A stretch of DNA of 29,270 nucleotides from Eubacterium sp. UBA3782. Its GTDB lineage: Bacteria; Bacillota; Clostridia; Lachnospirales; Lachnospiraceae. The translations under genes were made by a program, and so were the position numbers. The notes under the pieces were generated by a model, which worked only from the letters and a program-made list of their open reading frames with translations, was not told the DNA's origin and searched no databases. Every line of letters starts with the position of its first letter. Positions within the stretch are counted from its first letter, which is position 1. The stretch lies in NCBI GenBank assembly GCA_002368795.1, contig DFFG01000009.1, positions 43,996-73,265 on the forward strand. The letters are read 5' to 3'. Positions 7,959 to 15,743 of this stretch are shown piece by piece.

Positions 7959-10024
7959 ACAGACCCTCTGAATATACTTACGATGTTTTTATCAGCTACC
8001 GCCATAAGCCTCTGGACGAAGCAGTCACCCGCGGGACCTTCAACCGCCTGGAAAGCTACCGCCTCCCGAAGCCCATTCTCAAAAAAGGCGGCGCCCCTAT
8101 CCATCGGGTGTTCCGCGATACGGAAGAGCTTGCCGTGAGCAAGGTACTGACCGACACGATCATGCAGGCTCTCCGGGAGACCCGCTGCCTGGTAGTCGTC
8201 TGCTCCACAGATACTCCCAGCTCTGCCTGGGTGGACCGGGAGGTAGCCTCTTTCATCGAGATGGGAAAAGCCGGTGATATCTTTCCTCTGCTGATCTCCG
8301 GTACACCGGAGACCTCCTTCCCGGATTCCCTGAAGCTGGTCCCGGATATCTCGAAACGGATCATGGACGTCCGCACCGGCGATGCCGATGCTAGAAGGAT
8401 CCTGGCAAAGGAAGAGACCGCTCTTCTTCCCGTCATCGCCAGGACCGCAGGCTGCAGCTATAAGGATCTCCTGCGCGAGCACTCCTTCCGGAAGCGCCGC
8501 CGGACTCTTACCGGATGGGCCGCCGGATCAGCGGTATTTGCCCTGGTGGCACTGGTATCCCTGACTTTCTGGACCCGGGCGGAAAACTACCGGGCCGGAG
8601 CCGGGAGGGTCCAGGACCGTTCCATGCGCATGCTGGAGAGCATGACCTACCCGATCCCGGACGCACTGGTCGGATTCACGGGCACCTACCCGCGGGTCGC
8701 CAGGATCCTGGAAGACAATACGGCCCAAATCAATGACATTCTTGCACTGGCCACGGACAAGACCGAAGTCGAAGCGGATATTGCAGCCAACTACGAAAAA
8801 CTGGCTACTTCCTACACGACTCTCGGATATTTTGACAAAGCCCAGGAAGCCCAGCAGAAAGCAATCGACATCTGGCAGAAACGGAAGGAGGAGCAGCTTC
8901 CGGGAGCAGAAACAGCACTTGCCTCCGCCTGGAACAACATGGGCCGACAGAAGCAGGCCGCCGGTAAATATGCGGAATCAGAGAAATATTTCCGGCTGTC
9001 CCTGGAAGAGCTTCCGGATACAGAGGAAAACCGTATCCTCCGGGCCACTGTGCTGAGCAACCTCGGCGCGGTCCGCGTCGAACAGGGAGACTACCAGTCT
9101 GCAGGTGAGTTTTTTTCCGAGAGCGGAGAACTCTTTGAACAGGATACCGCTGCTTCCGGAATCGTCCGTACAGAGTACGCTTCCTGCGTATATAATTACG
9201 GAGCTGCCCTGCACCGGGCCGGACAGTATGAGAAAGCCCAGTCCCCTCTGGAAAAAGGAACCGAGCTCTTTGAGACGATCTACGCCGGATCCCCGGTCCA
9301 GAACAACCTGCTGCCATTGCTGCGGGCCAGATCGGCACTGGGGGCAAATCTCTCCCAGCTTGCCCGGTTCGATGAAGCCATGCAGGTCTTCGGGAAGGCA
9401 GATCTGGAGGCCCAGAAGCTGACCGATGCCGGCAATATTGAGATAAGCATGCTCCTGGCAGAGCTGTACAACCAGTATGGCTTCTGCTGCAACATGCAAG
9501 GCCTGACAGAGGAAGCAGACATCAACTTCCGCCGCTCCACCGAAGCCTACCTGGATATTGCACAGCGGACAGGCTCTGACACGGCAGCTGCAAACGCCGC
9601 CCTCGCATGCTTCAATGTGGGAATCAATGCATTTCAGGCAGGCGATTACAGCTCAGCGCCAGAATATCTGCAGAAGGGGCTGGATCTGTTGGAGCCGGTC
9701 ATGGAGGAAATGGGAAATTATTACGCTTCCCTTTACTGGGCATGGCATGCCTTCTATGCCCTTACCTTTGACAAAAATGAAACTGCGGCCCTGGAGGAAT
9801 CCGCGCGGGCACTTACCCTTCAGCCAGACTCCGTCATCGCCGCCCATTATTATGGCTATGCCCTGATGTACAACGGATATGAGGAGGACGCTGCCCGGGT
9901 CTTCGAAGCTCTTGCCGCACTCGGCCAGGGAACGATCGACAACCTTCGTCTGGACTTTGATGCCCTCAGCCGTTATGGCATGCACCATGCCCTTATGGAC
10001 AAGGTCATGGCAGAGCTGTCCTGA
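7955..10024 (+). CDS. TIR domain - transmembrane - TPR repeat protein (689 aa)
   Basis: The start overlaps the previous stop by ATGA, a sign of translational coupling. Residues ~7-125 form a TIR domain: YDVFISYRH at 9-17, FRDTEEL at 53-59, strand CLVVVCS at 78-84, and SAWVDREV at 90-97 with E96 in the position of the glutamate used by NAD-cleaving TIR domains. A basic segment (RKRRR, 179-183) precedes one transmembrane helix at ~185-206. The remaining ~480 residues are a series of TPR-like helix pairs, for example KLATSYTTLGYFDKAQEAQ, ALHRAGQYEKAQSPLEKG and AFQAGDYSSAPEYLQKG, about eight to ten in all. Bacterial TIR-TPR proteins are known in signalling and anti-phage roles. With the TPR part beyond the helix it could sit outside and bind the secreted partner, or inside if the helix is a hairpin anchor. 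The molecular role here is not established. Confidence 0.85.
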   Translation: MNRPSEYTYDVFISYRHKPLDEAVTRGTFNRLESYRLPKPILKKGGAPIHRVFRDTEELAVSKVLTDTIMQALRETRCLVVVCSTDTPSSAWVDREVASFIEMGKAGDIFPLLISGTPETSFPDSLKLVPDISKRIMDVRTGDADARRILAKEETALLPVIARTAGCSYKDLLREHSFRKRRRTLTGWAAGSAVFALVALVSLTFWTRAENYRAGAGRVQDRSMRMLESMTYPIPDALVGFTGTYPRVARILEDNTAQINDILALATDKTEVEADIAANYEKLATSYTTLGYFDKAQEAQQKAIDIWQKRKEEQLPGAETALASAWNNMGRQKQAAGKYAESEKYFRLSLEELPDTEENRILRATVLSNLGAVRVEQGDYQSAGEFFSESGELFEQDTAASGIVRTEYASCVYNYGAALHRAGQYEKAQSPLEKGTELFETIYAGSPVQNNLLPLLRARSALGANLSQLARFDEAMQVFGKADLEAQKLTDAGNIEISMLLAELYNQYGFCCNMQGLTEEADINFRRSTEAYLDIAQRTGSDTAAANAALACFNVGINAFQAGDYSSAPEYLQKGLDLLEPVMEEMGNYYASLYWAWHAFYALTFDKNETAALEESARALTLQPDSVIAAHYYGYALMYNGYEEDAARVFEALAALGQGTIDNLRLDFDALSRYGMHHALMDKVMAELS

Positions 10025-10136
10025 CTGCCGCTCCAAGTGCCGGGTGGAGTTATACCGACTGCCGCTGCCGGAGTTTCGACAGATGACGTGCTTCATTATC
10101 TGCCTCCGAAATCGCTTCCATTTAATGAAGAAATGA

Positions 10137-10170
10137 GCAAAAAAACAGGTTTCTCAACGGGTTTCCTGTT
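10137..10170 (-). terminator. Second hairpin behind the lipoprotein gene (minus strand)
   Basis: On the minus strand AACAGG and CCTGTT can pair around a 15-base loop, and the stem is followed by TTTTTTT. It lies about 110 bp beyond the stronger bidirectional terminator at 10245-10280. Possible back-up terminator; the stem is short. Confidence 0.4.
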
Positions 10171-10244
10171 CTTTCACCAACTCTTTTTGACCGCCCGGTA
10201 TCTGGTTTTAACCCACTTTTTTTGCCCGATAATCCTCGATTTCG

Positions 10245-10280
10245 AAAAAACCGCCAGCCGAATGGCTGGCGGAAATTTTG
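10245..10280 (-). terminator. Bidirectional terminator between TIR operon and lipoprotein gene
   Basis: A perfect 9-bp stem (CCGCCAGCC / GGCTGGCGG, loop GAAT) at 10251-10272 has six A on its left and AAATTTT on its right. It gives a strong U-run for the minus-strand lipoprotein gene and a weaker one for the plus-strand TIR operon. The rest of the 340-bp gap holds the second hairpin and, at ~10310-10337, three copies of a 10-bp unit (GATTCTTTT-like) just after the lipoprotein stop. Confidence 0.85.
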
Positions 10281-10364
10281 TTAAAATACTACTGTAATAA
10301 TGTCGCAGATGATTCTTTTGATTCTTTTGATTCTTCTGCCTCTTTACTTCTCTGACACTTTCGC

Positions 10365-11027
10365 TTATTCCAGACGGGTGGCATCTCCCAGACCGTCAAA
10401 GGAGATGGATTCTACGGTCAGGTTCTCAAACTCCGCATAAAAATCGAAGTCATCGGAGTTTACCATCGGTTCACCGTCATAGGCAAACCGGACAACGTAG
10501 CTGTAATCACCGTAGGACAGACCTGCCTCCATATCCTCCAGGTTGTAGTACCAGTAGCTCCAGCCTTCCTCGAACAGCTCTCCGCCGGTCCTGCCGATGT
10601 TTTTGTCCATCTCTTCCTGGGTAGGGATATTCTCCGTGAGGTTATCAAAAGCAGTCACCTCAATAGGCCCAAGCAGCTCCAGCATCTTCTGCTCTCTGTC
10701 CGGATCATCAAATTCAATTTCCGAGAGTTTCTCGTAGAGGCCTTCCGGCAGATCCGCCTTGGCACGATACCAGGTCCCATCCACCGTGATCACCCTTGCA
10801 AACTTCTCTTCGGAATAGGTGCTCTGATTCTCTTCCCCGCCAAGTGCATAAAAATCGCCAAGCGTTTTTATCTGCGCAGGATCAATAGCTGCACTCTGGC
10901 TGTCCTTGCCAGTTTCAGCAGCGCTGCTCCCAGATGTCGCTGCACCGGCATTTCCGGTCTGGCCGCAGCCAGGAATAGCCGCAAGGATCATTCCCATCGT
11001 TAACAATATAGCTGCAATCTTTTTCAT
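10365..11027 (-). CDS. Small putative lipoprotein of unknown function (220 aa)
   Basis: The start is placed at 11027 because GGGAGG (complement of 11034-11039) lies at normal spacing and the protein then begins MKKIAAILLTMGMILAAIPGC, a lipoprotein signal with lipobox AIPGC and Cys21. A short Ser/Ala/Gly-rich spacer follows, then a ~170-residue acidic domain with many Tyr/Trp (WSYWYYNLEDMEAGLSYGDY, VVRFAYDGEP) and an ending TVESISFDGLGDATRLE. No named family recognised. It would be tethered to the outer face of the membrane. It is transcribed alone, convergent with the TIR operon, from a terminator-flanked unit. Confidence 0.8.
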   Translation of the reverse strand: MKKIAAILLTMGMILAAIPGCGQTGNAGAATSGSSAAETGKDSQSAAIDPAQIKTLGDFYALGGEENQSTYSEEKFARVITVDGTWYRAKADLPEGLYEKLSEIEFDDPDREQKMLELLGPIEVTAFDNLTENIPTQEEMDKNIGRTGGELFEEGWSYWYYNLEDMEAGLSYGDYSYVVRFAYDGEPMVNSDDFDFYAEFENLTVESISFDGLGDATRLE

Positions 11028-11148
11028 TTTTTTCCTCCCTGACAGCGAATTTTTCAAAGTTTTTCTAAACCATTTTGTTTGTTTTTCTTTATTACGTTTT
11101 ATCGAAACAGTTACAATCACATTCCATCCTGACCTTTTCTCTGCCGGA

Positions 11149-12597
11149 TCAGAAATTCTTTACTGCCTCGATCACGAGCTGATCGTGGTTGAACTTAACC
11201 TTTACATCGTCGGCAAGATTTGCGATGATCGAATGCTCGAGTTCCTCCATGGCATACTCTCTCTCCTTGGAGGATCCGCTGTACCCATCTTCCTGAAGAC
11301 TGGCGACGTATTCCTTCAGACTCCAGACCTGACCATCCAGCTTGGAGTCGCTGGTCAGCAATTTCAATGCCATGCCGCTCATCCGGTTGATCATGCCGGT
11401 GTTGCTTTCCGCCGTTTTTTCTGCCTCTGCAAGTTTGTGTACGCGATCTTTGATATCGCCGTCCATCTCACTGTCGATCCTGGCGCGGATCGTGCAGATC
11501 CTTCCCTTTTCGGTGTAGGAGACCTCCAGATTCGACTGGGCGCTTGTATTTCTGACCAGCTCAAGGATCTCCTCGGTCAGCAGCCGGATCTGAAGCTTCT
11601 CTTTCTTCGTGCAGCCCATGCGCCAGGTGAAATTCTCCACTCCGTCCAGGATCTTTTCGGTATTTTCCCCATCGAAAAGCGCCTTATATTTCTCTGTCCG
11701 GAACAGACTGTCGCTGCTGGCGTACTTGTTGATCTGTTCAAACTCGCGGAACTTGGGCGTATCTGTCAGTTCAGCGAACTTCTGCCGGCGTTCGGCATCA
11801 TCAATGCTGTGGATATCCAGCTGGCTGTACGGAACGGCAACGTTGTTTGCCTCCATGCCCAGCAGGGTCGAACGCAGGGTATCCCGCCGCACCTGTCTGC
11901 GGTAGACCGGCTCAGAACGGATCTCCAGATAATAATTGATGCAGGATTCTGCCAGCTCTGTGACACCGATATATCGCACACTGTCCACGTACTCATTCTT
12001 CCGGATCCGGTCCACGATATCCTTCACGACCTTCTCCGCCTGGTAAACCTTCAGATCATACGGCAGGGGCACCTTCTCAAAGTAAAAGGTGGATACAACC
12101 TCCGCATCCTCCAGATTCCGGTTCGCGATGGAGATGATGTTTTTTGTATACAGGGAACGGATCTTCGTGGTTCGGAGCGACATGGAGATGACTTCTCCCT
12201 CCTCACCCTTATACCGGATAACATCTCCAATATGGAAATACGCATCCCCGATAATGCCGGCGCCACGGATAATGTCCTTCAGTCCGTCCTGAAGAGCAAA
12301 ACCCACGACAACGCTGGCAAGACCGAGGCCGGCAACCAGCGAACGGATATTAAAACCAGAAAGTTTCAGGACCAGCAGAATCACGGTCACGATCAGCGCC
12401 GACCGGACCAGACTAAGCGCAAGCTTGTTATAACTGCTGTACCTGCTGCTGTTCAGCTGCGTTTTCTCGCTTCGTTTTTTATCATACCGATACAGGATAA
12501 AACGCAGCAACCGATAAAAAAGAAAAGCACCGATGATTACTCCTGCTATTCCTGGCAGACGGAGATGCCACTCCTGTGCAAAAAAATCTGAAAACAT
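11149..12597 (-). CDS. MscS-family mechanosensitive channel with extended C-terminus (482 aa)
   Basis: ATG 12597 has GAGGG (complement of 12605-12609) upstream. Helices at ~14-36 and ~60-80 are followed by the typical MscS pore helix region 84-115 (SLVAGLGLASVVVGFALQDG) and the beta domain (HIGDVIRYKGEEGEV, TTKIRSLYTKNIISIANRNL) at ~120-170, then the alpha/beta cytoplasmic vestibule to ~260. Such channels open under membrane tension and release solutes during osmotic downshock. The last ~190 residues are extra compared with the 286-aa E. coli MscS: after a linker, a segment with KLQIRLLTEEILELVRN (336-350), LEVSYTEKGRICTIRARI (357-374) and GMALKLL (408-414) loosely recalls the fold of serine-kinase/anti-sigma ATPases, though without a clear G-box. 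Confidence 0.9.
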   Translation of the reverse strand: MFSDFFAQEWHLRLPGIAGVIIGAFLFYRLLRFILYRYDKKRSEKTQLNSSRYSSYNKLALSLVRSALIVTVILLVLKLSGFNIRSLVAGLGLASVVVGFALQDGLKDIIRGAGIIGDAYFHIGDVIRYKGEEGEVISMSLRTTKIRSLYTKNIISIANRNLEDAEVVSTFYFEKVPLPYDLKVYQAEKVVKDIVDRIRKNEYVDSVRYIGVTELAESCINYYLEIRSEPVYRRQVRRDTLRSTLLGMEANNVAVPYSQLDIHSIDDAERRQKFAELTDTPKFREFEQINKYASSDSLFRTEKYKALFDGENTEKILDGVENFTWRMGCTKKEKLQIRLLTEEILELVRNTSAQSNLEVSYTEKGRICTIRARIDSEMDGDIKDRVHKLAEAEKTAESNTGMINRMSGMALKLLTSDSKLDGQVWSLKEYVASLQEDGYSGSSKEREYAMEELEHSIIANLADDVKVKFNHDQLVIEAVKNF

Positions 12598-12642
12598 AGG
12601 TTAACCCTCATCCAATGCTTGTTTTCGGGAGTGTTCGGATTA

Positions 12643-12648
12643 ATTATA
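12643..12648 (-). promoter_or_regulatory. Extended -10 promoter for the MscS gene
   Basis: On the minus strand the sequence reads TGCTATAAT, a perfect -10 box with the extended TG motif, 46 bp before the start codon. The -35 position (CCACAA) is poor, which is usual for extended -10 promoters. Confidence 0.5.
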
Positions 12649-12732
12649 GCATTCTTTTACACTCTTGTGGTATTTCCGGCGAATAACATTTCCACAAAAC
12701 TACCTCAGTAGGAGGCTGTCGCTTCCCAAAAT

Positions 12733-12772
12733 CAAAAAACCTCGAAGGGATCTCTCCCTTCAAGGTCTTTTT
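12733..12772 (-). terminator. Bidirectional terminator downstream of metK
   Basis: ACCTCGAAGGGA (12739-12750) pairs with TCCCTTCAAGGT (12755-12766) with a four-base loop and one wobble pair. It is flanked by a run of six A on the left and CTTTTTT on the right, so it can end transcripts in either direction. It lies 20 bp after the metK stop. Confidence 0.9.
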
Positions 12773-12785
12773 TATGGTTTCTTCT

Positions 12786-13973
12786 TTACAGATATTTGCG
12801 CAGTGCCTCGACTCTGTCGGTGTGCTCCCAGGGCAGATCGATGTCGGTGCGGCCGAAGTGTCCGTAGGATGCGGTCTGGCGGTAGATCGGACGTCTCAGG
12901 TCGAGCATCTTGATGATGCCGGCCGGGCGAAGATCAAAGTTCTGACGTACGATCTCGGTCAGCTTCTCATCGGAGAGTTTTCCGGTGCCGAAGGTGGTGA
13001 CCTGGACGGAGGTCGGACGTGCTACGCCGATGGCGTAGGACAGCTGTATCTCGCACTTGTCGGCAAGGCCGGCTGCGACCAGGTTCTTGGCTACGTAGCG
13101 GGCAGCGTAAGCTGCAGAACGGTCAACCTTTGTGCAGTCTTTTCCGGAGAATGCGCCGCCGCCGTGACGGGCGTATCCGCCGTAGGTGTCAACGATGATC
13201 TTACGGCCGGTCAGACCGGAATCACCGTGAGGGCCTCCGATGACGAAACGGCCAGTGGGGTTGATGTAGAACCGGGTCTTCTCATCGATCATCTCTGCGG
13301 GAAGCACCGGATCGAATACGTACTTTTTGATGTCAGCATGGATCTGCTCCTGGCTGACCTCCGGGCCGTGCTGGGTGGACAGGACGACAGCATCCAGACG
13401 GACGGGCTTGTCGTTCTCGTCGTACTCAACGGTGACCTGGGTCTTGCCGTCGGGACGAAGATAGCGCAGGGTGCCGTTCTTGCGAACCTCGGTCAGTCTT
13501 CTGGACAGCTTATGGGCCAGGGCGATCGGGAAGGGCATCAGCTCCGGGGTTTCGTTGCAGGCGTAACCGAACATCATGCCCTGGTCGCCGGCGCCGATCG
13601 CGTCAATGTCCTCGTCGCTCATCTCATTTTCCTTTGCCTCGAGGGCTTTGTCTACGCCCATGGCGATGTCTGCGGACTGCTTGTCCAGCGCGGTGATCAC
13701 GGCGCAGGTATCGCAGTCGAATCCATATTTGCCGCGGTCATAACCGATGTCACGGATCGTCTCGCGAACGAGTTTCTGGATATCCAGGTTTGCCTTTGTG
13801 GTGATCTCGCCCATGACCAGCACAAGTCCTGTGGTGACAGAGGTCTCACAGGCTACACGGCTTGTCGGATCCTGCTCCATGCAGGCGTCCAGGACGGCGT
13901 CCGAGATCGCATCGCAGACCTTGTCCGGATGTCCCTCGGTAACGGACTCTGATGTAAATAATCTTCTTTCCAT
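12786..13973 (-). CDS. metK: S-adenosylmethionine synthetase (395 aa)
   Basis: Makes S-adenosylmethionine from methionine and ATP in the cytoplasm. Family signatures are clear: SESVTEGHPDKVCDAISDA at the N-terminus with the ATP-contacting His, GAGDQGMMFGYA, and the phosphate-binding GGGAFSGKD near residue 258-266, with the full usual length. ATG 13973 has AAGGAGC (complement of 13982-13988) at good spacing. The 5' leader carries a SAM-I riboswitch and intrinsic terminator, so the gene is switched off when its product is abundant. It is monocistronic, with a terminator directly behind it. Confidence 0.98.
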   Translation of the reverse strand: MERRLFTSESVTEGHPDKVCDAISDAVLDACMEQDPTSRVACETSVTTGLVLVMGEITTKANLDIQKLVRETIRDIGYDRGKYGFDCDTCAVITALDKQSADIAMGVDKALEAKENEMSDEDIDAIGAGDQGMMFGYACNETPELMPFPIALAHKLSRRLTEVRKNGTLRYLRPDGKTQVTVEYDENDKPVRLDAVVLSTQHGPEVSQEQIHADIKKYVFDPVLPAEMIDEKTRFYINPTGRFVIGGPHGDSGLTGRKIIVDTYGGYARHGGGAFSGKDCTKVDRSAAYAARYVAKNLVAAGLADKCEIQLSYAIGVARPTSVQVTTFGTGKLSDEKLTEIVRQNFDLRPAGIIKMLDLRRPIYRQTASYGHFGRTDIDLPWEHTDRVEALRKYL

Positions 13974-14126
13974 GTGTGTTTGCTCCTTTTTGAAAAAAAT
14001 CTTTCCTGCATAGAGCTTTTATCGCTTCAGGGCAAATGGTTTCCCATTCCACCGTGTTTTTCCGGAACCGGACGAATGGACATTTCCTGTCCTTCGTCCA
14101 GACTGCGTGATCCTATCGTCTCGCGC

Positions 14127-14166
14127 AAAAAACAGCGGATCCAATAAATGAAAAACTGGACCCGCT
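14127..14166 (-). terminator. Riboswitch-controlled terminator in the metK leader
   Basis: On the minus strand AGCGGGTCCA (complement of 14157-14166) pairs with TGGATCCGCT (complement of 14134-14143) with one G-U pair, and is followed by GTTTTTT. It starts just after the riboswitch aptamer and about 150 nt before the metK start codon, the classical position of a SAM-I expression platform. The 130 bp from here to metK show no other structure I can support. Confidence 0.9.
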
Positions 14167-14176
14167 GACCAATTTC

Positions 14177-14277
14177 CCCTTATTGTTCGAATATCTCGCT
14201 CAGGCTGGCACCTTCCATATCGCAGGGGTTGCCGTGGTTTCATCGGTCCTATGTACCTCCGCCACTCTGAATAAGAG
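14177..14277 (-). ncRNA. SAM-I (S-box) riboswitch
   Basis: Read on the minus strand the leader begins CTCTTATTCAGAGTGGCGGA, continues with the conserved core GATGAAACC-ACGGCAACC (around 14226-14244), then GGTGCCAGCCTG-AGCGAGAT, and closes with AATAAG (complement of 14179-14184) pairing with CTTATT in the P1 stem. These are the hallmark blocks of the S-box aptamer, which binds S-adenosylmethionine. With the terminator that follows it forms an OFF switch for metK. Confidence 0.95.
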
Positions 14278-14283
14278 AAAAGC

Positions 14284-14312
14284 ATTATGCAGTTGTGTGT
14301 GATGCTGACGTA
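14284..14312 (-). promoter_or_regulatory. Candidate promoter for metK leader
   Basis: On the minus strand CATAAT (complement of 14284-14289) lies 7 bp before the S-box aptamer, a sensible -10 position for a transcript that must begin near the P1 stem. The -35 candidate TACGTC (17-bp spacer) is weak. The stretch from here to the end of the upstream gene (14313-14426) holds nothing I can name. Confidence 0.4.
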
Positions 14313-14426
14313 TAAGATAACGCGATTTTTATCTGCCGTCAAGGCCGTCTTTTTCTGTTTAGACAGAGAAGCTGCTTTGTCCTAACCGCAGCCGCCGGAA
14401 AGCCTGCTCTCCCGGGCAGATTTTTC

Positions 14427-15620
14427 TCAGGATTCGGAGAAATCCGTATCCATGGCGATCATCAGCTGATAGCCAGGGTACATCTCCTGCACCTTGCGGT
14501 ACAGTTCTTTGTGAACCGCTTCTCTGTCGGGTGCGTCGAAACCAATGATGGCGTCAAACCGGATCGTCTTTTTCTCCTCGTTGACATAGAAGCCATGCAT
14601 CTGGAGGACGTGCTCTGTGCTCATGACGACCTCACGGATATTTTCACGCATGCGGATCGCCGCTTCATCCTTGGTGTTGACGGAGTACACGCCGATGGCT
14701 GTCAGGATCACGTGGTGCTTCATCGCCACGGCGATCGTGATGCTGCGGATCAGCTCGTCCAGATCTCCGGCAGACAGCGTGTCCGGGACCTCGATGTGAA
14801 CAGAACCGGTAAAGGTATCCGGGCCATAGTTGTTGAGGATCAGATCGTATGCTCCGCTGACTTCCGGGAAGGAGGTGACCGTCTCGCGGATCTGTTTTGC
14901 CATCTCTGCATCTGCCCGCTCTCCCAGGATCTTGGAGATGGTATCCTTCAGCATCTCTACGCCGGACTTTATGATGACAACCGAGATGATCGCACCGAGC
15001 CATGCCTCAAGGGAGATGTGCATGGTCATGTACAGGATGGCCGCCACCAAGGTGGACGCCGAGATCACTGCATCCAGGGAGGCATCCTCACCGGAGTTGA
15101 CCAGGGAATCCGAATTGACCTTTACACCTACACTCTTAACGTATCTGCCCAGCAGGATCTTGACCAGCACGCCGGCAGCCACGATCACCAGTGCTGCTGC
15201 GCTGTAATCCGGAGTCTCCGGCTCGATGATCTTCTTCACTGACTCGGTAAAAGAGGTGATGCCGGCATAAAGAACGATCACAGCGATGATCATCGCGCTC
15301 ATGTACTCGATCCGCCCATAGCCGAAGGGATGCTCTCGGTCAGGATCCTTTCCTGCCAGCTTTGTGCCCACGATCGTGATCAGGGACGAAGCTGCATCGG
15401 ACAGGTTGTTGACTGCATCCAGCACAATGGCGATCGAATGGGTCAGGATACCAACCACCGCCTTAAAGGCAGCCAGAAAAACATTCGCCAATATGCCGAT
15501 GATGCTCGTCCGAATGATGGTCTTATCCCGCTGCTCCTCCTGCCGCATGGCCTCGCTCCCGGAGGAAGCGCCCTCTTCTGTCTGTTTCAGCAATCGTTCT
15601 GCGTCTTTGATCGTACCCAT
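14427..15620 (-). CDS. Cation diffusion facilitator family metal exporter (397 aa)
   Basis: A proton-coupled divalent metal exporter (Zn, Fe, Mn or Co; specificity not readable here). Six membrane helices fill residues ~35-235. The CDF signature is present: HSIAIVLDAVNNLSDAASS with the metal-site Asp residues in helix 2, and HPFGYGRIEYMSAMIIA between helices. The cytoplasmic C-terminal domain (~240-325: SFPEVSGAYDLILNNYGPD, GSVHIEVPD, HHVILTAIGVYSVNT) is normal. It is followed by ~75 more residues (VLQMHGFYVNEEKKTIRFDAI, MYPGYQLMIAMDTDFSES) that look like a second ferredoxin-like domain of the same kind. ATG 15620 has AGGAG upstream. No metal-responsive regulator is adjacent. Confidence 0.93.
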   Translation of the reverse strand: MGTIKDAERLLKQTEEGASSGSEAMRQEEQRDKTIIRTSIIGILANVFLAAFKAVVGILTHSIAIVLDAVNNLSDAASSLITIVGTKLAGKDPDREHPFGYGRIEYMSAMIIAVIVLYAGITSFTESVKKIIEPETPDYSAAALVIVAAGVLVKILLGRYVKSVGVKVNSDSLVNSGEDASLDAVISASTLVAAILYMTMHISLEAWLGAIISVVIIKSGVEMLKDTISKILGERADAEMAKQIRETVTSFPEVSGAYDLILNNYGPDTFTGSVHIEVPDTLSAGDLDELIRSITIAVAMKHHVILTAIGVYSVNTKDEAAIRMRENIREVVMSTEHVLQMHGFYVNEEKKTIRFDAIIGFDAPDREAVHKELYRKVQEMYPGYQLMIAMDTDFSES

Positions 15621-15643
15621 AGTCTGCTCCTATATACATCGAA

Positions 15644-15675
15644 ACCGTCCCCCGCTGATGAAAACAGGGGACGGT
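15644..15675 (-). terminator. Strong hairpin between rubredoxin/GltB gene and CDF gene
   Basis: A perfect 9-bp stem, ACCGTCCCC (15644-15652) with GGGGACGGT (15667-15675), closes a 14-base loop. It lies 70 bp after the stop of the rubredoxin/GltB-type gene and ~25 bp before the CDF start region. There is no proper U-run on the minus strand (only GGTTTCG), so it may be a weak terminator, an RNA 3' end stabiliser or a leader structure of the CDF gene. Confidence 0.5.
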
Positions 15676-15743
15676 CCAAACTCTTTATTACTATGAACTA
15701 TAATAGTGCCTGATCGTGCAAAAGTAAAGCAGTCATGCCTTCT

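Noticed and set aside
10906..12591. Long open frame on the plus strand antisense to the MscS gene (561 codons)
   Set aside because: The minus strand encodes a clear MscS channel with a ribosome binding site and promoter. The antisense product has no family features and is a codon-bias shadow.
12774..13952. Long open frame on the plus strand antisense to metK
   Set aside because: metK is unmistakable on the minus strand with a riboswitch. The plus-strand frame starts inside a terminator region and resembles nothing.
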